The notes under the pieces are model-generated. The model saw only the letters and a program-made list of their open reading frames with translations. It was not told where the DNA came from and searched no databases. From Elephas maximus indicus (taxonomy: Eukaryota > Chordata > Mammalia > Proboscidea > Elephantidae), in contig NC_064839.1 in NCBI RefSeq assembly GCF_024166365.1, positions 33,802,378 to 33,866,377 of the forward strand: a stretch of 64,000 bases of DNA, in the 5' to 3' direction. The position numbers were made by a program, and so were the translations under genes. Of this stretch, positions 33,801 through 46,500 are shown one piece after another (the stretch's first letter is position 1; each line of letters begins with the position of its first letter).

Positions 33801-36800
33801 CTGGAGGAGGAAACTGTGTGCAAAGGCCTGGAGGCCCTGAGCACGGATGCATTCGAGGAATCAAGCATGGTCAGGATCAGCAGGCATGAAGGATGCAGCA
33901 GCTGGCAGGGCAGTGCCGTCGGCCGGCCGGGCAGGGCCGAGGCTCTGAACTTCAGGCCGAGGCGCTAGGGACCCCTGCTTGGGATGTAAGCAGGGAGTAT
34001 TCGTGGTCCAGTTAGGGTCACCCTGGCTGCTGGGTGGGGACAGACAGTGAGAGGGGGAGGTGAAGATGGTGCGGGAGGAATGGCTGAGGAGTAGGGTAGA
34101 GAGAAGCTTCCTTACAGCAGGGCAGAGAGGAGGGTCCCAAGACCAGGCAGAGACAGAGCAGGCAGACGGCTACCCTACAGACCCCCACTCCCAAGACGGA
34201 TAATCGCCCTCCTCCCTTTGGGTCCTAGCCAGGGCCAAGCATCATCTCAGGATGACCTGGAGGAGACCCAGAGGCCTGGATAGGAGGCTGGGCTTAGGTC
34301 AGTCCAGGCTAATGCTTGCTAAGGCTCTCTGCCCTGCAGAAGGCCAACCCTGGATGGCAGTGTGGGCAGCAGAGGGGGCTGTGGAGCTGGGGAGGGGCAG
34401 TGCTGCCTCCAATGGACGAGGCGCTGCCTTCAACCAGCAAGGTATTGTTGCAAAGGGGTTGGGGCAGAAAGTTTTGTGCAGTCACCTCAGTAGGGTGTGG
34501 GGTAAAGAGGGGAAGAGAGCCCCAGCCCACAGGCAGGCTGCACCAGCCATCACTTTCTTCCAGCCCGTCACCAGTAGTGAACTCAAGGCACAAGAAAGCT
34601 GGGTGAGACCTGTGGAGAATGTTCTTCAAGGCCAGGGTGAAGCTTCCATAGAAGAGTGAGGGCTGGGGCTGAGGCTGCTGCCCTGAACGTGGCACTGAGT
34701 GCAGGTCCTGCCCCAGCTTTTGGTGGGTCCTGAGCTGGGTCCTTGCCCTCAAAGAGTCTCTTGAGCACCCAGTGCTGAGGGTATCCAGGGAAGATCCGTG
34801 GTAGGAGATAGCCCCCAATATTGAGAGAAGAAAAGAAGGGAGGTGGTGGCCAGAGCTTCAGACCTCAGCTCAGAGGGCTGGCCACTGGGCTAGCTCCCAC
34901 AGGGCCCTCCAGGAAGGTGGCAGAAGAAAAAGACCACAGCCCCTGTCCTGGACTGACCTTCGTTGCCCCCGCTTGCTACACATTCCCCCAGCTCCCACCC
35001 AGCCCGGCACCCTGCTATGACCTCTGCTCTCCTGGGCCTGGGGCCAGGCAGCTGCCCTCTTTTCGCCCCTGATCCAGCTGGGTCAGCTGCAGGATGTGCA
35101 CTGAGAAGGGACAAGCCTCTCCTTCCCAAACTGAGGGCCTCAGGCGGGGTCCATTTACAGCTGTGAGCCAAGAGGCCCAAATGGCCAGCCTTCTGACCCT
35201 GAGCCCACAGAGCGAGCCCACCAAAGCTTTGTGACTGGACCTTCAGGCCCAGCCTGCATCTTCTTCCCTCCTGTCCCTGAGGCCTCCAGTATCTCATGGG
35301 CCCCAGGATTCATGCTATACATCACCTTCCTGCAGCCCGCCTCCTGCCCCCATCCGGTCCCATTGTGGCCATTGTGCTCCGAGTCAGCCCTAGAGATCCA
35401 CCCTTGAGCATTCGGATGCTCTTTTATGTTCCCATCACCCTTTGTTGAGGGAAAGAGAGAACTGCACACTCCTTCCTTGTTGTGTGCTGTTGAGTCGATT
35501 CTGACTCATAAGGACCCTGTAGGATAGAGTGGAACTGCCCCGTATGGTTTCCTAGTATTTAATCTTTACAGGAGCAGATCATCAGGTCTTTTCTCCTATG
35601 GAGGTGCTGGTGGGTTCAAATCACCCACCTTTCAGTTAGCAGCTGAGTGCTTAACAACTGCACCACCAGGGCTTACCCCTCAGGCCCTCTTATCTGCATG
35701 ACCCTACAACCACTAGCATCACCAGCCCCAGTGTCAGAGGAGATATGGCACAGAGGGCCAGCACCAGGTCTGTGTCATACCATAAGGCAGAGGAGCTCTA
35801 TGGCCCCATGCCCAGGGGTCCCCATGCCCTGGCTCCACACTCCCCACCCAGTCTTGTCTTCTCAGAGGAATCCCCACAAGCCAGTTTTCTCATTCTGAAG
35901 CCCCCTGTACCCCACAACTCAAGGTATCTGTTTATGCTGGGGGCAGGGCCCAAGGGAGGTACCTTGGCACCCCGAGCCCAGGCCTGGAAGGAGGGCCCTG
36001 GGGGAAGATGCTGTCGCCCGGTTTTGCTGCTGTCCCTCCAGCGATGTGGAACGGGCCAGCTATGATTCATTTGTCAGCCCTGACAGCAGACGTTAGGCTG
36101 GTGGTCGGACCAACCCCCTCCCCGCCGGCTGCCCCCAGCCTCTCCTCCTAGAAGCTCTGGCTGGACACCAAGGGAAATGCTGAGCCAAGCAGGGGCCTCT
36201 CACTATCACCCCACCCTAGCCCCTTCCAAGGCCTGCTTCTAACCTAGGCTGGGCCAGCCTGGGCACTCTGGTGCCAAGCCCTGCACTCTCCTTGCCCGAG
36301 TAGACAAGTCTCACTGTGCAGCGGCCCCCACAGAGGCTGGGTCTGCCTGGCACAGCCTACTTTTCTCTCCTGCCCAGTGGGGGCCAGGATCCTCTTTCCT
36401 GGGAGAAAGGAGGCAGGGCAGGCCTGGCAGAGAGGATGCTGGCCCAGCTGTCTGCCTTTCCCCCAAGGTCAAAGCCTTCAGCAGGCAGGGAAGCCCTCCT
36501 CCTCCTTGCCTGGCTTCAGCAGCTGCCTCCCTGGCCCCAGAAAACCACTCCACCATTCCTCCCCTCACTTGGCCTCAATAGGAGAGAATGAAGTTCCAGC
36601 TGGTCAGCGTCCCTCTCTAGAAGAAGACAGCTGGGGAGTGGACGGCCGGCTGCCCGCCAGGCCAAAGAGGTCCTTGTGGGGTGGGGGTGGGGCAGCCTGT
36701 ATTCCTCTGCCCAGAGGCTCTCTCTCACCCTGTGCCTTCAAGACTCAGCTTGGGACCACAGAAGTCTCAGACTGGAGTTTAGGAAGCCACTTCCTCCAAG

Positions 36801-39800
36801 AAGCCTGCAGAGCCCCTAGCTAAGCCCTAACCCTCTGCTGTGCCCTTTGGCGCCACCTGCTGGAGCATCATGGCTTTGTTCCACAGTCTCATCACCAGCA
36901 TGGGCCTGGTGCTGCTGAAGAGGCCATGTCGACTAGGTAGACCTCCCTGCCCATTCACTGGCAGCTCCCAGTAGGGGCTTCCAGGAGCAACTAGAGACAC
37001 TACCCGTGCCCAACCACATCAGGGTGCTGCCGAGCTCTTCCCAGGGTGGAAAGTGAAGAGAAACATCAGCCTTAGCCTCAGCATACTATCTCTCAAGTCT
37101 CAGTTTCCCCTCTGCAATCAGGATAATGAGGAGAGGTGCACGGCAGAACTAAGTGTGGCTCTGACCTTCTCCTCATCAAAATCCTGCCCTTCCCCTGAGG
37201 CATGGATGGATCCTCCCACCTGCCCTGAGCCTTCCGGGCTTCAAGGGACCCAAGACCACCCCCTACTCAGAGTGCCCGCCATCAGGTCCAGGAGAACAGT
37301 CTATGCTGGCTCTCCCTCGAGACAGGAGCAGGGTCTAGCCTAGGACCCAGACAACACAGCAGGACACTACTGTGGACCCAGAAACAGTGGTTGTGGCCAG
37401 CAATGGCTGGAGGGCCAGGAGAGGGAGGCCCAGGGAAACCTGATGCCCCTCTGTGACCCAGCAGGGTCCAAGTTTGGGGCAACATGTCCTAGGGAATATG
37501 GCAAATGGGCTGGCAGGCCCATCATGCACTTGAAGGCCACTGTCCTGGGACATAGTCTCCTCTCATCTGCCTCCTCCAGGCTGGTGGCACTGAGGCCACG
37601 AGAGAAATACACTGGCATGAGTCCCAAGCCAGACACTGCCAATGGGTACCTACCTGGGCTACAAGCAGATGCTGCACAATGGGGATGACCACCTTTCTCC
37701 AGTGTGGCTCACTCATCCAAGGACACAGGCCTTTTCGGCTCTGCCTACCTGGGATTCCCCCAAAACCAGGCTCATGCTTCCCACCCCACAAGCAACTCTC
37801 CCAGCTTCACTTCCAGGGACAACTCTCCTATGGGAAACCATCATGGAATGGCCTAGATCAAGATGCCCTCCAAGGCCAAAAAACCCTAACAGAGACTTTA
37901 TGCCAAGTCACACAGCAAGTTAATGGCCGGGCCTGGCAGCAATGTGGGTCTCCTGAGCCTTCACCACCTAAGCCCTAAAGAGAGGGGGGCCAGGCTGAGC
38001 TCCAGAACATAGCCTGCCCAGAGAGATGATGACAACAGACCAGCCGTGACCCTGGCTGCCCAGCGCAGCACTGTGGGCTTTGCAAATAGGTGCTGGTGGA
38101 TGCCAGGCAGAGCTGCTGTCTACCACCGTCAGGAACCTTCTCTGGCAGTGATGGTCTCCATGCTTTCCCTCCCACCCCAACAGAGGAAAGTAAAAGGTCT
38201 GTACAGGGTGTGACTCTTCAGATATGATGGGTCTCCATTCCCTCTTGTCAGGAGCCCCTGGTATGGTGACATATCACATGTTATCACTGTGAAATTGGGC
38301 TAGATCATCTCAATGATGACATTCTATAACAGGGTAGCCTCTTACTCAGGGCCAGACAGCTACCTCCGCTCCAGCCACCCACTCTGAGTGGCCTCTCTAA
38401 TCCCACCTGATCCTAGAGTCCTCCAATGCTGTGAAGCCACCTGTGACCGCAGCTCCACTTGTAGCCATCCCAGGCCTCTCTAGGCACTGCTACATCACTG
38501 ACACCCTACTGCATCTAGGCATCTCCCTTTTGGCACTGGGCCTGTCCCAGAGCAGGTACCGGTCACGTGTGCTGGCTGAAAGCTGGCTGGGATCTACAAA
38601 ACCAGTGGGAACTCTCTCTCACACAGGAGGGTAGAGAAGGCCTTGACCAGCTTCTGCTTGTATACCTCAGTGAGCGAGTACCCATCACCTCCTGGGAAGC
38701 CTGTTCCACCCATCCTGGGGCACCTCCAAAGTCAAATAAGAGACTCTCTGAGGAATGGATCTAAGGTGACCTCTGGGCCCTTGGAGCTGTAAAGTACAGG
38801 CCACCTGGGTCGGCAGGCAGTGATGGCACTGTTTCCTCAAGTCTTCACACCCAGGGTGGGACCTCTACTGATGTTCCTGGAGGCCCATACTTTCTCCTCT
38901 CTGATTACGCTCCTCTGGACATCTCCAGTGTATCCTCCTCCTTCCCACACAGGGCACCATACCTAGAAGCTGTTGTGGGGGACACAGAGCCAGGGGCTCC
39001 ATGCTCCAGCTGCTCAGGACATACATGGTTCCCTCAACCTAAGGTTCCCTCCCCCCAAATTCTTCCTTTAGACGCCCCCTTCAACCAAGTAGCCACCTCC
39101 TCAGGGCAGCCAGTCATGAGTCCCCCACCTGGGGGAGCTCCCCTGGCACAGGCCACTTTGGAAGGCTTCACCCCTTTCTGCAACACTTTTCACTCCTGGG
39201 ATGACCTGTTCAGCATCTCTCTGCCCCCTGGGGACAGGGCTGAGGAGGTGGAGGAGGAAAAGCAGCCAGGGAGGTAGGGGTTAAACCAGAGAGACACCAT
39301 GAGAGGGAGACTTCTGGAGGGAGAGTGAGGGGCACTGGGGCACTAGAGTAGCCAAGCAAGCATCTGGAGACCTTGGCCACCTGGAGGTTAGGGGTAACTT
39401 CAGCCAGGGCTTTGTGGTAGAGTGATGGGACTGCTGGAAGCAGACTGAAGGCTTGAGGGGTGAGGGAATGATGAGAGAACAGTGCATGTAAAAGTTCGGG
39501 CCCCACCAGACGGGTTTCTAAAGATGTGAGAGATTTAGAAACTTGTTTAGATGCTGATGGGAAGAATCTGGAAGAGAAGATGGCTGTACAGACAAAGGTG
39601 CAAACGAGTGGCTGCCCAGGGTCCTGGGGGTGGTGGTGAGGGGACCCAGGTCACTGATAGAAGGATCCAAGAGGAGATGCCTCTGCCACTGGAACGGGGT
39701 GGGGGTGCAGATGCAGTCTTGAGAGGCCTGTTGGCTTCTATTGTCTCTGTGGAGGAGGAGGTGGGCCATCTGCCCAGTGAGGAGGTTGGGGGAGGAGAGG

Positions 39801-42210
39801 GATGGTGGTTAAGATGGAGAGGTGGTCTCCCCCTCCTTGGGGGTGGCTGCAGGGTGCTGACTAGGGAGAGCAAGAGGCTGGCTGGGCAGTGACAAGCTGG
39901 GCAGGCATGTCTGGCAGCAGGAATGACCCACCCAACAGCCAGCTTCCCCGGCCCCAATCTCGGCAGTGGAGTGGGGGAGGGTGGCTCCAAGCTGGACGCT
40001 TCTGGGATTCCTCCAGGGCTGGGGAGCTGCCAGCCGGGCGGGACCATGAGACAGGCGGCCAAGAGAGCTGCGGATATTGGCAGAAGAGTGTTCGAGTGAT
40101 GGACCAGGGAACCTCAGCTGGGGAGGAAAGGAAATGAAGATAGAAGGGGCAGCAGGGAGGAAGCAAGGTTCGGCATCCTGCTGAGTCTGGAACCCGTGTC
40201 CTGCAACGGGCTGAGCATGGGCTGGAGGGCTTGAGGGCTGTGGGTAGAGACTGGGTGCCTGACTCAGCAATTTCAGGGGTGGAGCAGTTCCAGGTGGTGA
40301 CATGGCCTTGAGTAGCCATCGGTGGGGGTGGCTGAAATGGAGAGTAGAGGAACGGAGGAGCCGGTCACTGGAGATGACGAGGTCATGGAAGGAGCATCCA
40401 CAGGCTCAGACGGGCTGACACGTGGCTGCTGAGCTCTTCCTGAGTCAGGGCAGGAGTGAGGTGGCCAGGAAGACTGGGAGCCACAATCGCAATGAATGGA
40501 CGGGGCGGGGGAAGTGGCGGACTCGGACCGCCTGCCACAGGATAGTGCTTGCAGCCAACCTCCAGCAAAGACCTGGCGGCTGTGTAGTCCCAGCCGCGCT
40601 CAGAACCCTCTCCGGTTTCACAGCCTGGCAGGCTAAGTCTGCGCCTCTGAGGGCACCAAGGCAGCCAGGGGGTAGCAGCACAGGCAAGTGGGGAAGTGGA
40701 CAGTGGGGTGGGTGACCTTTGACCACTGGCATGGGGTCTGGCCTCTGCTGGCTGGCCTAGCTGGCAAGGCTAGAATATTCACCAGGAAGCTGAAGGAGCC
40801 TTGTGCAAACAAGTTGCAGGTGAAGGCTGGGCCCTGGCAATAAACACACTGCTTCCTGGTATGGCCTCAGCTCCGGACTTGGGGCAGGGACACATAGGCC
40901 CAGGCTAGGGATCAAATGACTGATGGGGTGTGAAGAGTGGCCCCCAAATGTGGCAGCACACAATACATCCCCATCTCTCGCCCTCTGCCCCAGTAGGACC
41001 ATGACAGACAGCAGTGTGAGTACAGGCCCAGCCAGGCCAGCAGTGAGGCCTCCAGGGAAGGAGGCCTGTAGCCAGGAAAGGGCCTGCTTCCCAGTCTCAG
41101 CAGGTTCTCTCAGCCCTTTGGGTGTTCCCCTCCTGCCTGATGATGGAGCCCTTCTGGCTGCAGCTCCCATAATCTTGAGCAAGTGGCTATTCTCTGCTGG
41201 GGGTGGGAATCAGGCCAGGCAGGCATCTACCCTATCCCTGCAGGGACAAGTGAGGTGGATGTCCCAGGTCCCAAGGAGGAGGATGGGGGCAGTGTAATCA
41301 GGGGATGATCAAAGTTACTCAGTACCCACAGAGTGCCTGGAAACACTTCCCCACAGCACACACTCACCCTCTGCCACCACCTCTGTGGGACAGCCACCTG
41401 GTCAGGGGCCATCTCTTTGTCCACCAGGCCCTTGCTCTGGCTCCTGGGCTGCCCCTGCAGAGGGCTCCTCTCTAGCTCCCTGTTCCCACGGGCACACATG
41501 GCAAACAGAATCTGTCTTGTCCAAGTAGCCGCCCCCACCTGTGGTCCCCAGGGTCCTTCCCTCTCCTCCACTTCTCCAGGAGCTGAGCAGATGCACAGCT
41601 GTGCCAAAGGGTCAGGCAATGGGAAGCTATGTAGTCAAGGGTCTTAAGCACTGGGGCTTGCCCATCCAGGCTTGTGGGGGCTTATGCCAGAGTTGGGAAA
41701 GGCAGCCAGGCATTCAGTTTCCCCCTACCCCATCTCCCTGAGACCCAGGGCCATGGTTTGAGTGATAGAGAATGGGTCTCAGGCAGACAGGGCCAGCAGG
41801 CCCTGCCCATCCCCTGGTCCTTGACCCAGCCATGGGGGTGGGGGCCCAACGAGTGTTCAGTGTGGTATCCCCATTTTACAGGTGGGGGCAGGTGGTCCAG
41901 GGCTGTTGAATGACCAGCTCGGTTACCCAGGCTGGGAGGACTCTGAAGGCAGTGTTTGGTGCACAGAAGCACAAAGGCAGCTGGCCTGAGCCCACACTGG
42001 TCCGGCTCCTGCAGGAGTGTGAGAAGGCACTACAGGGCACACTCACGTAATAAAGTCCAGGAAGCTGGCGAGGGGCTCATAGGCGTGGTTCCTCATGTGA
42101 CGAAATTCCACCACCATCTTCTCCTTGAGTCGGTCGTCAATGACCGATACTGTGAGCGGAGATGCCTCGTTGGCCAGGAAGTTGCCGTAGTCAGTACTCT
42201 GAAGATGCAG
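27644..42210 (-). CDS. ATP6V0D1: V-type proton ATPase V0 subunit d1 (exons 2-8; exon 1 outside the window)
   Basis: Cytosolic subunit of the V0 sector that caps the rotating c-ring and couples it to the central stalk of V1 in lysosomes, endosomes and secretory organelles. The seven exons, in - strand order, are 42210-42047, 33459-33281, 31877-31798, 28477-28400, 28269-28093, 27989-27912 and 27805-27644. They encode residues 47-351, beginning [15 protein letters not shown] and ending KIDNYIPIF-stop. With the 46 residues known for human exon 1 this gives exactly 351. All junctions are GT-AG; the split codons (Thr101, Ala161) join correctly; the last four exons meet in phase 0. I saw no difference from the human protein as I remember it, fitting a strongly conserved housekeeping subunit. 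It is not the tissue-restricted d2 paralogue, judging by sequence and by its neighbour HSD11B2. Confidence 0.97.
27912..27989 (-). CDS. ATP6V0D1: ATP6V0D1 coding exon 7
   Basis: 26 codons from [16 protein letters not shown] to FFEHE, phase 0 at both ends. Acceptor gccag|G, donor GAG|gtaagc. Confidence 0.96.
28093..28269 (-). CDS. ATP6V0D1: ATP6V0D1 coding exon 6
   Basis: 59 codons from [15 protein letters not shown] to VKNVADYYP, phase 0 at both ends. Acceptor cccag|T, donor CCG|gtgagt. Confidence 0.96.
28400..28477 (-). CDS. ATP6V0D1: ATP6V0D1 coding exon 5
   Basis: Exactly 26 codons, from AYLESFYKF to CPILE, phase 0 at both ends. Acceptor cacag|G, donor GAG|gtgagt. Confidence 0.96.
28478..31797 (-). 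other. ATP6V0D1: ATP6V0D1 intron 4
   Basis: 3.3 kb intron of mostly unique, moderately GC-rich sequence. One MIR relic is recognised near 30430-30580. No AfroSINE or coding content is seen. Confidence 0.85.
30425..30590 (+). repeat. MIR SINE relic (ATP6V0D1 intron 4)
   Basis: agcactggctttgcaaacag, gtgtggctcaggcaacccac, ccttcattttacaaatggag, in MIR order. Confidence 0.7.
31798..31877 (-). CDS. ATP6V0D1: ATP6V0D1 coding exon 4
   Basis: Small 80-nt exon encoding [20 protein letters not shown] and on to RNTLYK. Acceptor cccag|C, donor AAG|gtagca. The donor is weaker than its neighbours (gtagca rather than gtaagt). Confidence 0.95.
31878..33280 (-). other. ATP6V0D1: ATP6V0D1 intron 3
   Basis: 1.4 kb intron. 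A short antisense MIR relic lies near 32465-32535; the rest is unique sequence with no recognised feature. Confidence 0.85.
32465..32535 (-). repeat. MIR SINE relic (ATP6V0D1 intron 3)
   Basis: Short inverse-MIR piece: aagatgaagaaactgaagcc and onward to agctcagggtt. Confidence 0.5.
33281..33459 (-). CDS. ATP6V0D1: ATP6V0D1 coding exon 3
   Basis: Completes Thr101, then [20 protein letters not shown] through DTPL plus one base. 179 nt; acceptor cctatag|T, donor G|gtaagc. Confidence 0.96.
33460..42046 (-). other. ATP6V0D1: ATP6V0D1 intron 2
   Basis: 8.6 kb intron. It contains one antisense AfroSINE (35478-35674), a MIR-like relic near 37890-37960, and a short CG-richer patch near 40495-40620. 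The rest is unique sequence, and its open reading frames look like chance frames of GC-rich DNA. Confidence 0.85.
35478..35674 (-). mobile_element. AfroSINE, antisense (ATP6V0D1 intron 2)
   Basis: Long-form copy from gtgctgttgagtcgattctg to the inverted head ctgcaccaccagggctta. Confidence 0.88.
42047..42210 (-). CDS. ATP6V0D1: ATP6V0D1 coding exon 2
   Basis: Residues 47-100 plus two bases of Thr101. Acceptor acctaaag|C, donor AC|gtgagt. The preceding exon should end in the Lys46 codon, and no such exon is found in the remaining window. Confidence 0.96.
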
Positions 42211-43029
42211 CTTTAGGTCTGAAACCCAAGAACGGGGGTGAGGGCTGGCCCTTCCAAGCTTCCCCAAGGGTCTCAAATCCCAAACCCACTGCAACTCTAG
42301 GCCCCAGCCTCTCCCCTGCAGTTGTGTCTGGCTACAGCTCTGGCCTCCTACCCCTGTCTCTACCTCCCTGTTGTTGGCTCAGAGCCTACACCAGGGCAGC
42401 CAGGCCAAGGTCCTGGAGATGCCCCAGACCCTTGAGCCATAAGCCAGCCCTAGGCCCAGGGTCCAAGCACAAGTAGAACAACAAGGAGGTCTGGGAAACC
42501 CCAGCCATAGCCCCAAGGTACCATCCACAGCCGAGAGCCTTTGAGGACCTTCTGCATGCCAGGTTCCAGGACAGCCCGAACCTAGAACAGAAGACCTGGG
42601 CCTTTGCTTTTGGAGACACCAAAAGCTGTCAGAGCCCAGAGTGAAGAGGACACCAAGAGAGGGCAGAGAGGATGAGAAGGGCATGCCAGGGTGGGGCACA
42701 GCAAAGGGTGGGTACAAGAAATGAAACAGCCTACTGGATGGTGTGAGTGAAAAGTGGCCAAGACAGCAAATGAGAGTTGTGAGGGGCTGATGAAGAAGGA
42801 AGGAAATTGGGCTTCTTCCAAGAGTGACAGGAAGCAGGCAGGCCAACCCTAAGGGTTCTCTCCTGAAATCTTAGGGACGGCGGGGAGGGAAAAGGGAGGA
42901 CATAGCAGAGGGGTCCTGCGGAGGCAGGGCAGGTGAGACCCAGAAGGATGAAGGCAGCAGCCTTGTAGTGTCCCAGCTTTTGCCCTTGCCCCCTCCCCAG
43001 TCCCCAAGTCTGTTCCTACACAGCAGCCA

Positions 43030-43505
43030 AAGTATACAGGCCAGATCAAGTCATTCACTCGCTTCAAACCCTCTAACACTCCTATTTCACTCAGAGTTGA
43101 GTCACAGTCCTCTTGAGGTCTGCTGTGTGGTCACCCCCACCATCACCACCTTACCTCTCTACCACCCTCTCCCTGGCACTCACTGCCCCAGCCACACTAG
43201 CCTTCCTGCTGTTCCCCTAATGACTGAGCACCTCAAGGCCTCTGCCCTGCTCCCTTGCCTGGAAAGCAACGGCTATCTCCACCTCTCCCTTCAGGTCTCG
43301 CCTCCAATGTCCCCTCTTCAGAGGCCTCACCTGTAGCCCCCATCGCTCTGTCCCTTCAACTTTTTTTTTTTTTTTTTGTAGCACTTAGTCCACCTGCCCA
43401 GGTTATGTGGGCAGGGGCTTTGTGTCACTGTGGTATTCTAGAGCCTAGAACAAAGTGTGTTCTGGTGTGTTTTCATGCTTAGTAAATAACTATAGAATGA
43501 ATGAA
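43030..43505 (+). mobile_element. L2 LINE 3' end (ATP6V0D1 intron 1)
   Basis: Diverged L2 text (cacactagccttcctgctgt; ctctgccctgctcccttgcc) ending in gtaaataactatagaatgaatgaaagg-like terminus. It is interrupted by an 18-T run near 43361-43378. Confidence 0.65.
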
Positions 43506-46500
43506 AGGATGGGGGGAGGGTTGGTGAAAACAGCAGGAAGGTTTACTCCAGGACTGTGAGACGGCAGATACTGTGGTAGTGATGGCAGTACCAAGGACAG
43601 TGACCAGCTGGAAACCCATGTGTGAGTATGTGTGTAGCCCCAACAGCCAAGGCTGGCTTCTGTTGCCCGGGGACTCCATTCTCCTGGGCAGCCTCCCCAG
43701 GGGATGACAGGAGGGGTCACACCTGTGGTCATATGCAAACCCTCCTCACCAAGGCCTCCCCATGTGTTCTTGGAGTCCAGAGGGCCATGCTCTCCTGGGC
43801 TGCTCAGAAGGGAAGGGAGGGTAGGGTATACAACTTCTCTACCAGTTTCGGGGACCCCTGCGATGTCCCTGCTCCTGGACTCCATCAAGAGAAGAATGGG
43901 GAGGTAGGTGTGCTAAATGAGAGATGGAAGAAAGTATGTAGGAGGAAGAAAAGAGGGGTATGCAAGCCACTAGAGCAGCCCCCACCTTCCACTTCATCTC
44001 TGGGTGGCAAGTGGCAGGTAGCACTCATATCCTCTGTGGCTCCTAGGCACACACAGAGTGGACTTCACCCTCTTAGGCCAGCAGGAGGAACCCGCCACCT
44101 CTACCATCACTCCCAAAAGGAAGATGGAATAATAGGGCAGGGAGCAGCCACCACCCCCCTTGTTCCTCCCCACAGATACCTTTCTGCCTGGGAGGTGTGC
44201 ACACTGTCTTGTATCCTCGCCCCAGGCTGTTTATAATCAGCCCCTGCCCAAGTCCTGGGACCTACTCCTTCTCACCTTCGCCTGCCACAGCCTGGCTAAG
44301 CCCCAGCTACTTCTGGACGAAAGAAGGCTGGCCTCAGCCCAGCAGGTGCTCAAATCCCCTCTGGGCAAAGCTGCTAGTGGACCGCAGCTGGGAGCCAGGG
44401 ATGCAATGTGGTGCTCTGGGTCAGACCATCTGGTGCAACAGCTGCCAGCCAAAACCTGTCCATTCATTCACCCAGCCACGGCAGCCAGGCAGAGCCCCTC
44501 TCAGACCATGGAGACATCCTCCAGCTCACAGCCATACCTCCAGGCCAGGCGAGTGTGGAGGGAGAGCCTCAGGCCAAAATCCAGTTCTCTTGGTGGGGCG
44601 CCTCATGCTAGTAGCCCCACTACTCTCCAGGACAAGTCTAGCCTTCCAGATCCTCCCCTCCAAAGCATTCAGGTGCCAGGCTTCCCCCAGGCATCCCCAC
44701 ACACCTGCCACCACTGCCCTTCTGAGCCCCGGGCACATGCTGCTGGAGGCTTCCCAGAGCGGGTGAGCCTATGCTGTCACCTCCCACTCCAGCTCCTCAC
44801 AAGCTCTCCAGCAGAGTGAAACTTCCTCTGGCCCAGCCTCCGCCTCTGTTCCATATGGCTGCTCTCCCTGGGAAGGCTGGCTCCACAACCTCCCCATCGC
44901 CAAGTGCCCTTTCCCTTTCCAGCTCCCCATGATTATCCAGCCAACACCTAGCACTGGTCAGGTGTCAATCATCACCCCAACGGAGAGGAGAAACCAAGCC
45001 CCACTCCAACTGGAAATGCATGGGGCTAGCTGCCTCCTCAGCCTCAGGCCTTGTGTGGGACCCTTGCAGCCAAGCCCATTTCAATGCTTGGGAATGGGAA
45101 ATCAGGGGGAACATCCTGAGGCCCACAGTCAGCGCACGGAGGGGCAGGGATGTGCATCAGGTCTGGTGGATTCTGTCTGTGCCCAACTCTGGTCTCCTCT
45201 TTTCCCACCCACCCTGCACCTCCTTGACCACATTCTTCTCAGCCCTTGGCCCTCGAAAGGCCTTTCAGATACAGACCCAGCAGCCCAGACGGCCTGAGCA
45301 CCTTTCTTTAGTCCCAAAAGAGTTGGCAAGTGGCAGAGAGGTAGAAGAGGCCAAGAGCATGCCCCCTTCCCCACCTCAGGGGCAGCATGGACACTGCCCA
45401 CCTGACAGAGGCCCTTGACAGTCACAACTCAGGACAAGCCCCTCTGGCATCAACTGTGGCATCAGCTATTCCTAGAAAATCTGGGATTGTGAACACGTGC
45501 ATCGGAGGCTGAGCTGAGGTGGGCACCTCTGTACCTCTCACCCCCTGGGGCTCAGCACGGGCCTTACAGCAAACCCTCCAGGCCATGGCTGCTATGTTCT
45601 GCTGACTCTGCATCTGGGCAGCCACGGCTCTGAGTGCTGCTGGAACGCCAGTGGCTGGGTGGTTTCTGCTGGCATTTGTTGGATAGGAGCAAGCTTGGGA
45701 GACTCTACTGAGAATCCTACCCAAGGCCTGAGGAGTCTTCCTTACCAGAAAACTCATTTTTAAAAGGCCCCAGGGATGATGTCAAAGGACCGTTCCAGAC
45801 CACTTTCCCTGGCCAAGCCCCATGTCTCCCTGTGACCCAGGGAGAGGGGACAGCCTGCCAGCCAAGGAGGCGATTTAGAGGGAGGCAGGCTAGCTGATCC
45901 TTCAGCTTGCCTACGAGGGGACCACACAAGGCTTCTGAACCGGCCCTGACCTTGCTGGAGAAACCTGGAACCCAGGCCCAGTGGCTGGCAGCCCTGTCGT
46001 CCTCAGCTCTAAACCCTCTAGACAGTCCTCAGGCTGGGACAGGGCCTGCAGGACTCTCCCTCCCCCGCCCCCAGCTTCCTGCTCTCTGAGGGATGTGGAG
46101 GAGAGATGTGACTGGAGGCGGGGTCTGAGCGAGGAAGAGAGGCCTGGATCTTGTTGAGAGCTTTGTGGGAGACCTGGCCACCCAGCCTTGGCCCAGCCCC
46201 CTGGGGGCAGCCAAGGACGGCAGGGGCTCTGGGAAGGCAGAGGCCAGTTCTGCTCTGTGCCCTCGGCTAGGCAGCCTGACAGCCTCGGCGACAGCCTGAG
46301 AGCCCCAGACGTGCCCGGGCTGAGGCAGACGCAGTACTCTGGTTAGCATAGGCTCAGGGGACTGTTCTGCTCTGCCCACAAGCCCAGCTGTCTACCCCAA
46401 ACCCTCCCATCCATGGCCCGGCACCAGGAACGTCTGGCCAGCTTAGGCTCTCTTACAACAGAGACTTCCTCAGAGGCGAATTTCTTGTGTTCAAGATGCT

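Noticed and set aside
39547-40319. Long antisense open frames (up to 171 codons)
   Set aside because: They overlap one another in several frames in GC-rich intron sequence and are Pro/Ser-rich low-complexity translations.
40495-40620. Internal CpG-island promoter in ATP6V0D1 intron 2
   Set aside because: Only a short patch with modest CpG density; no exon or core promoter motif nearby.
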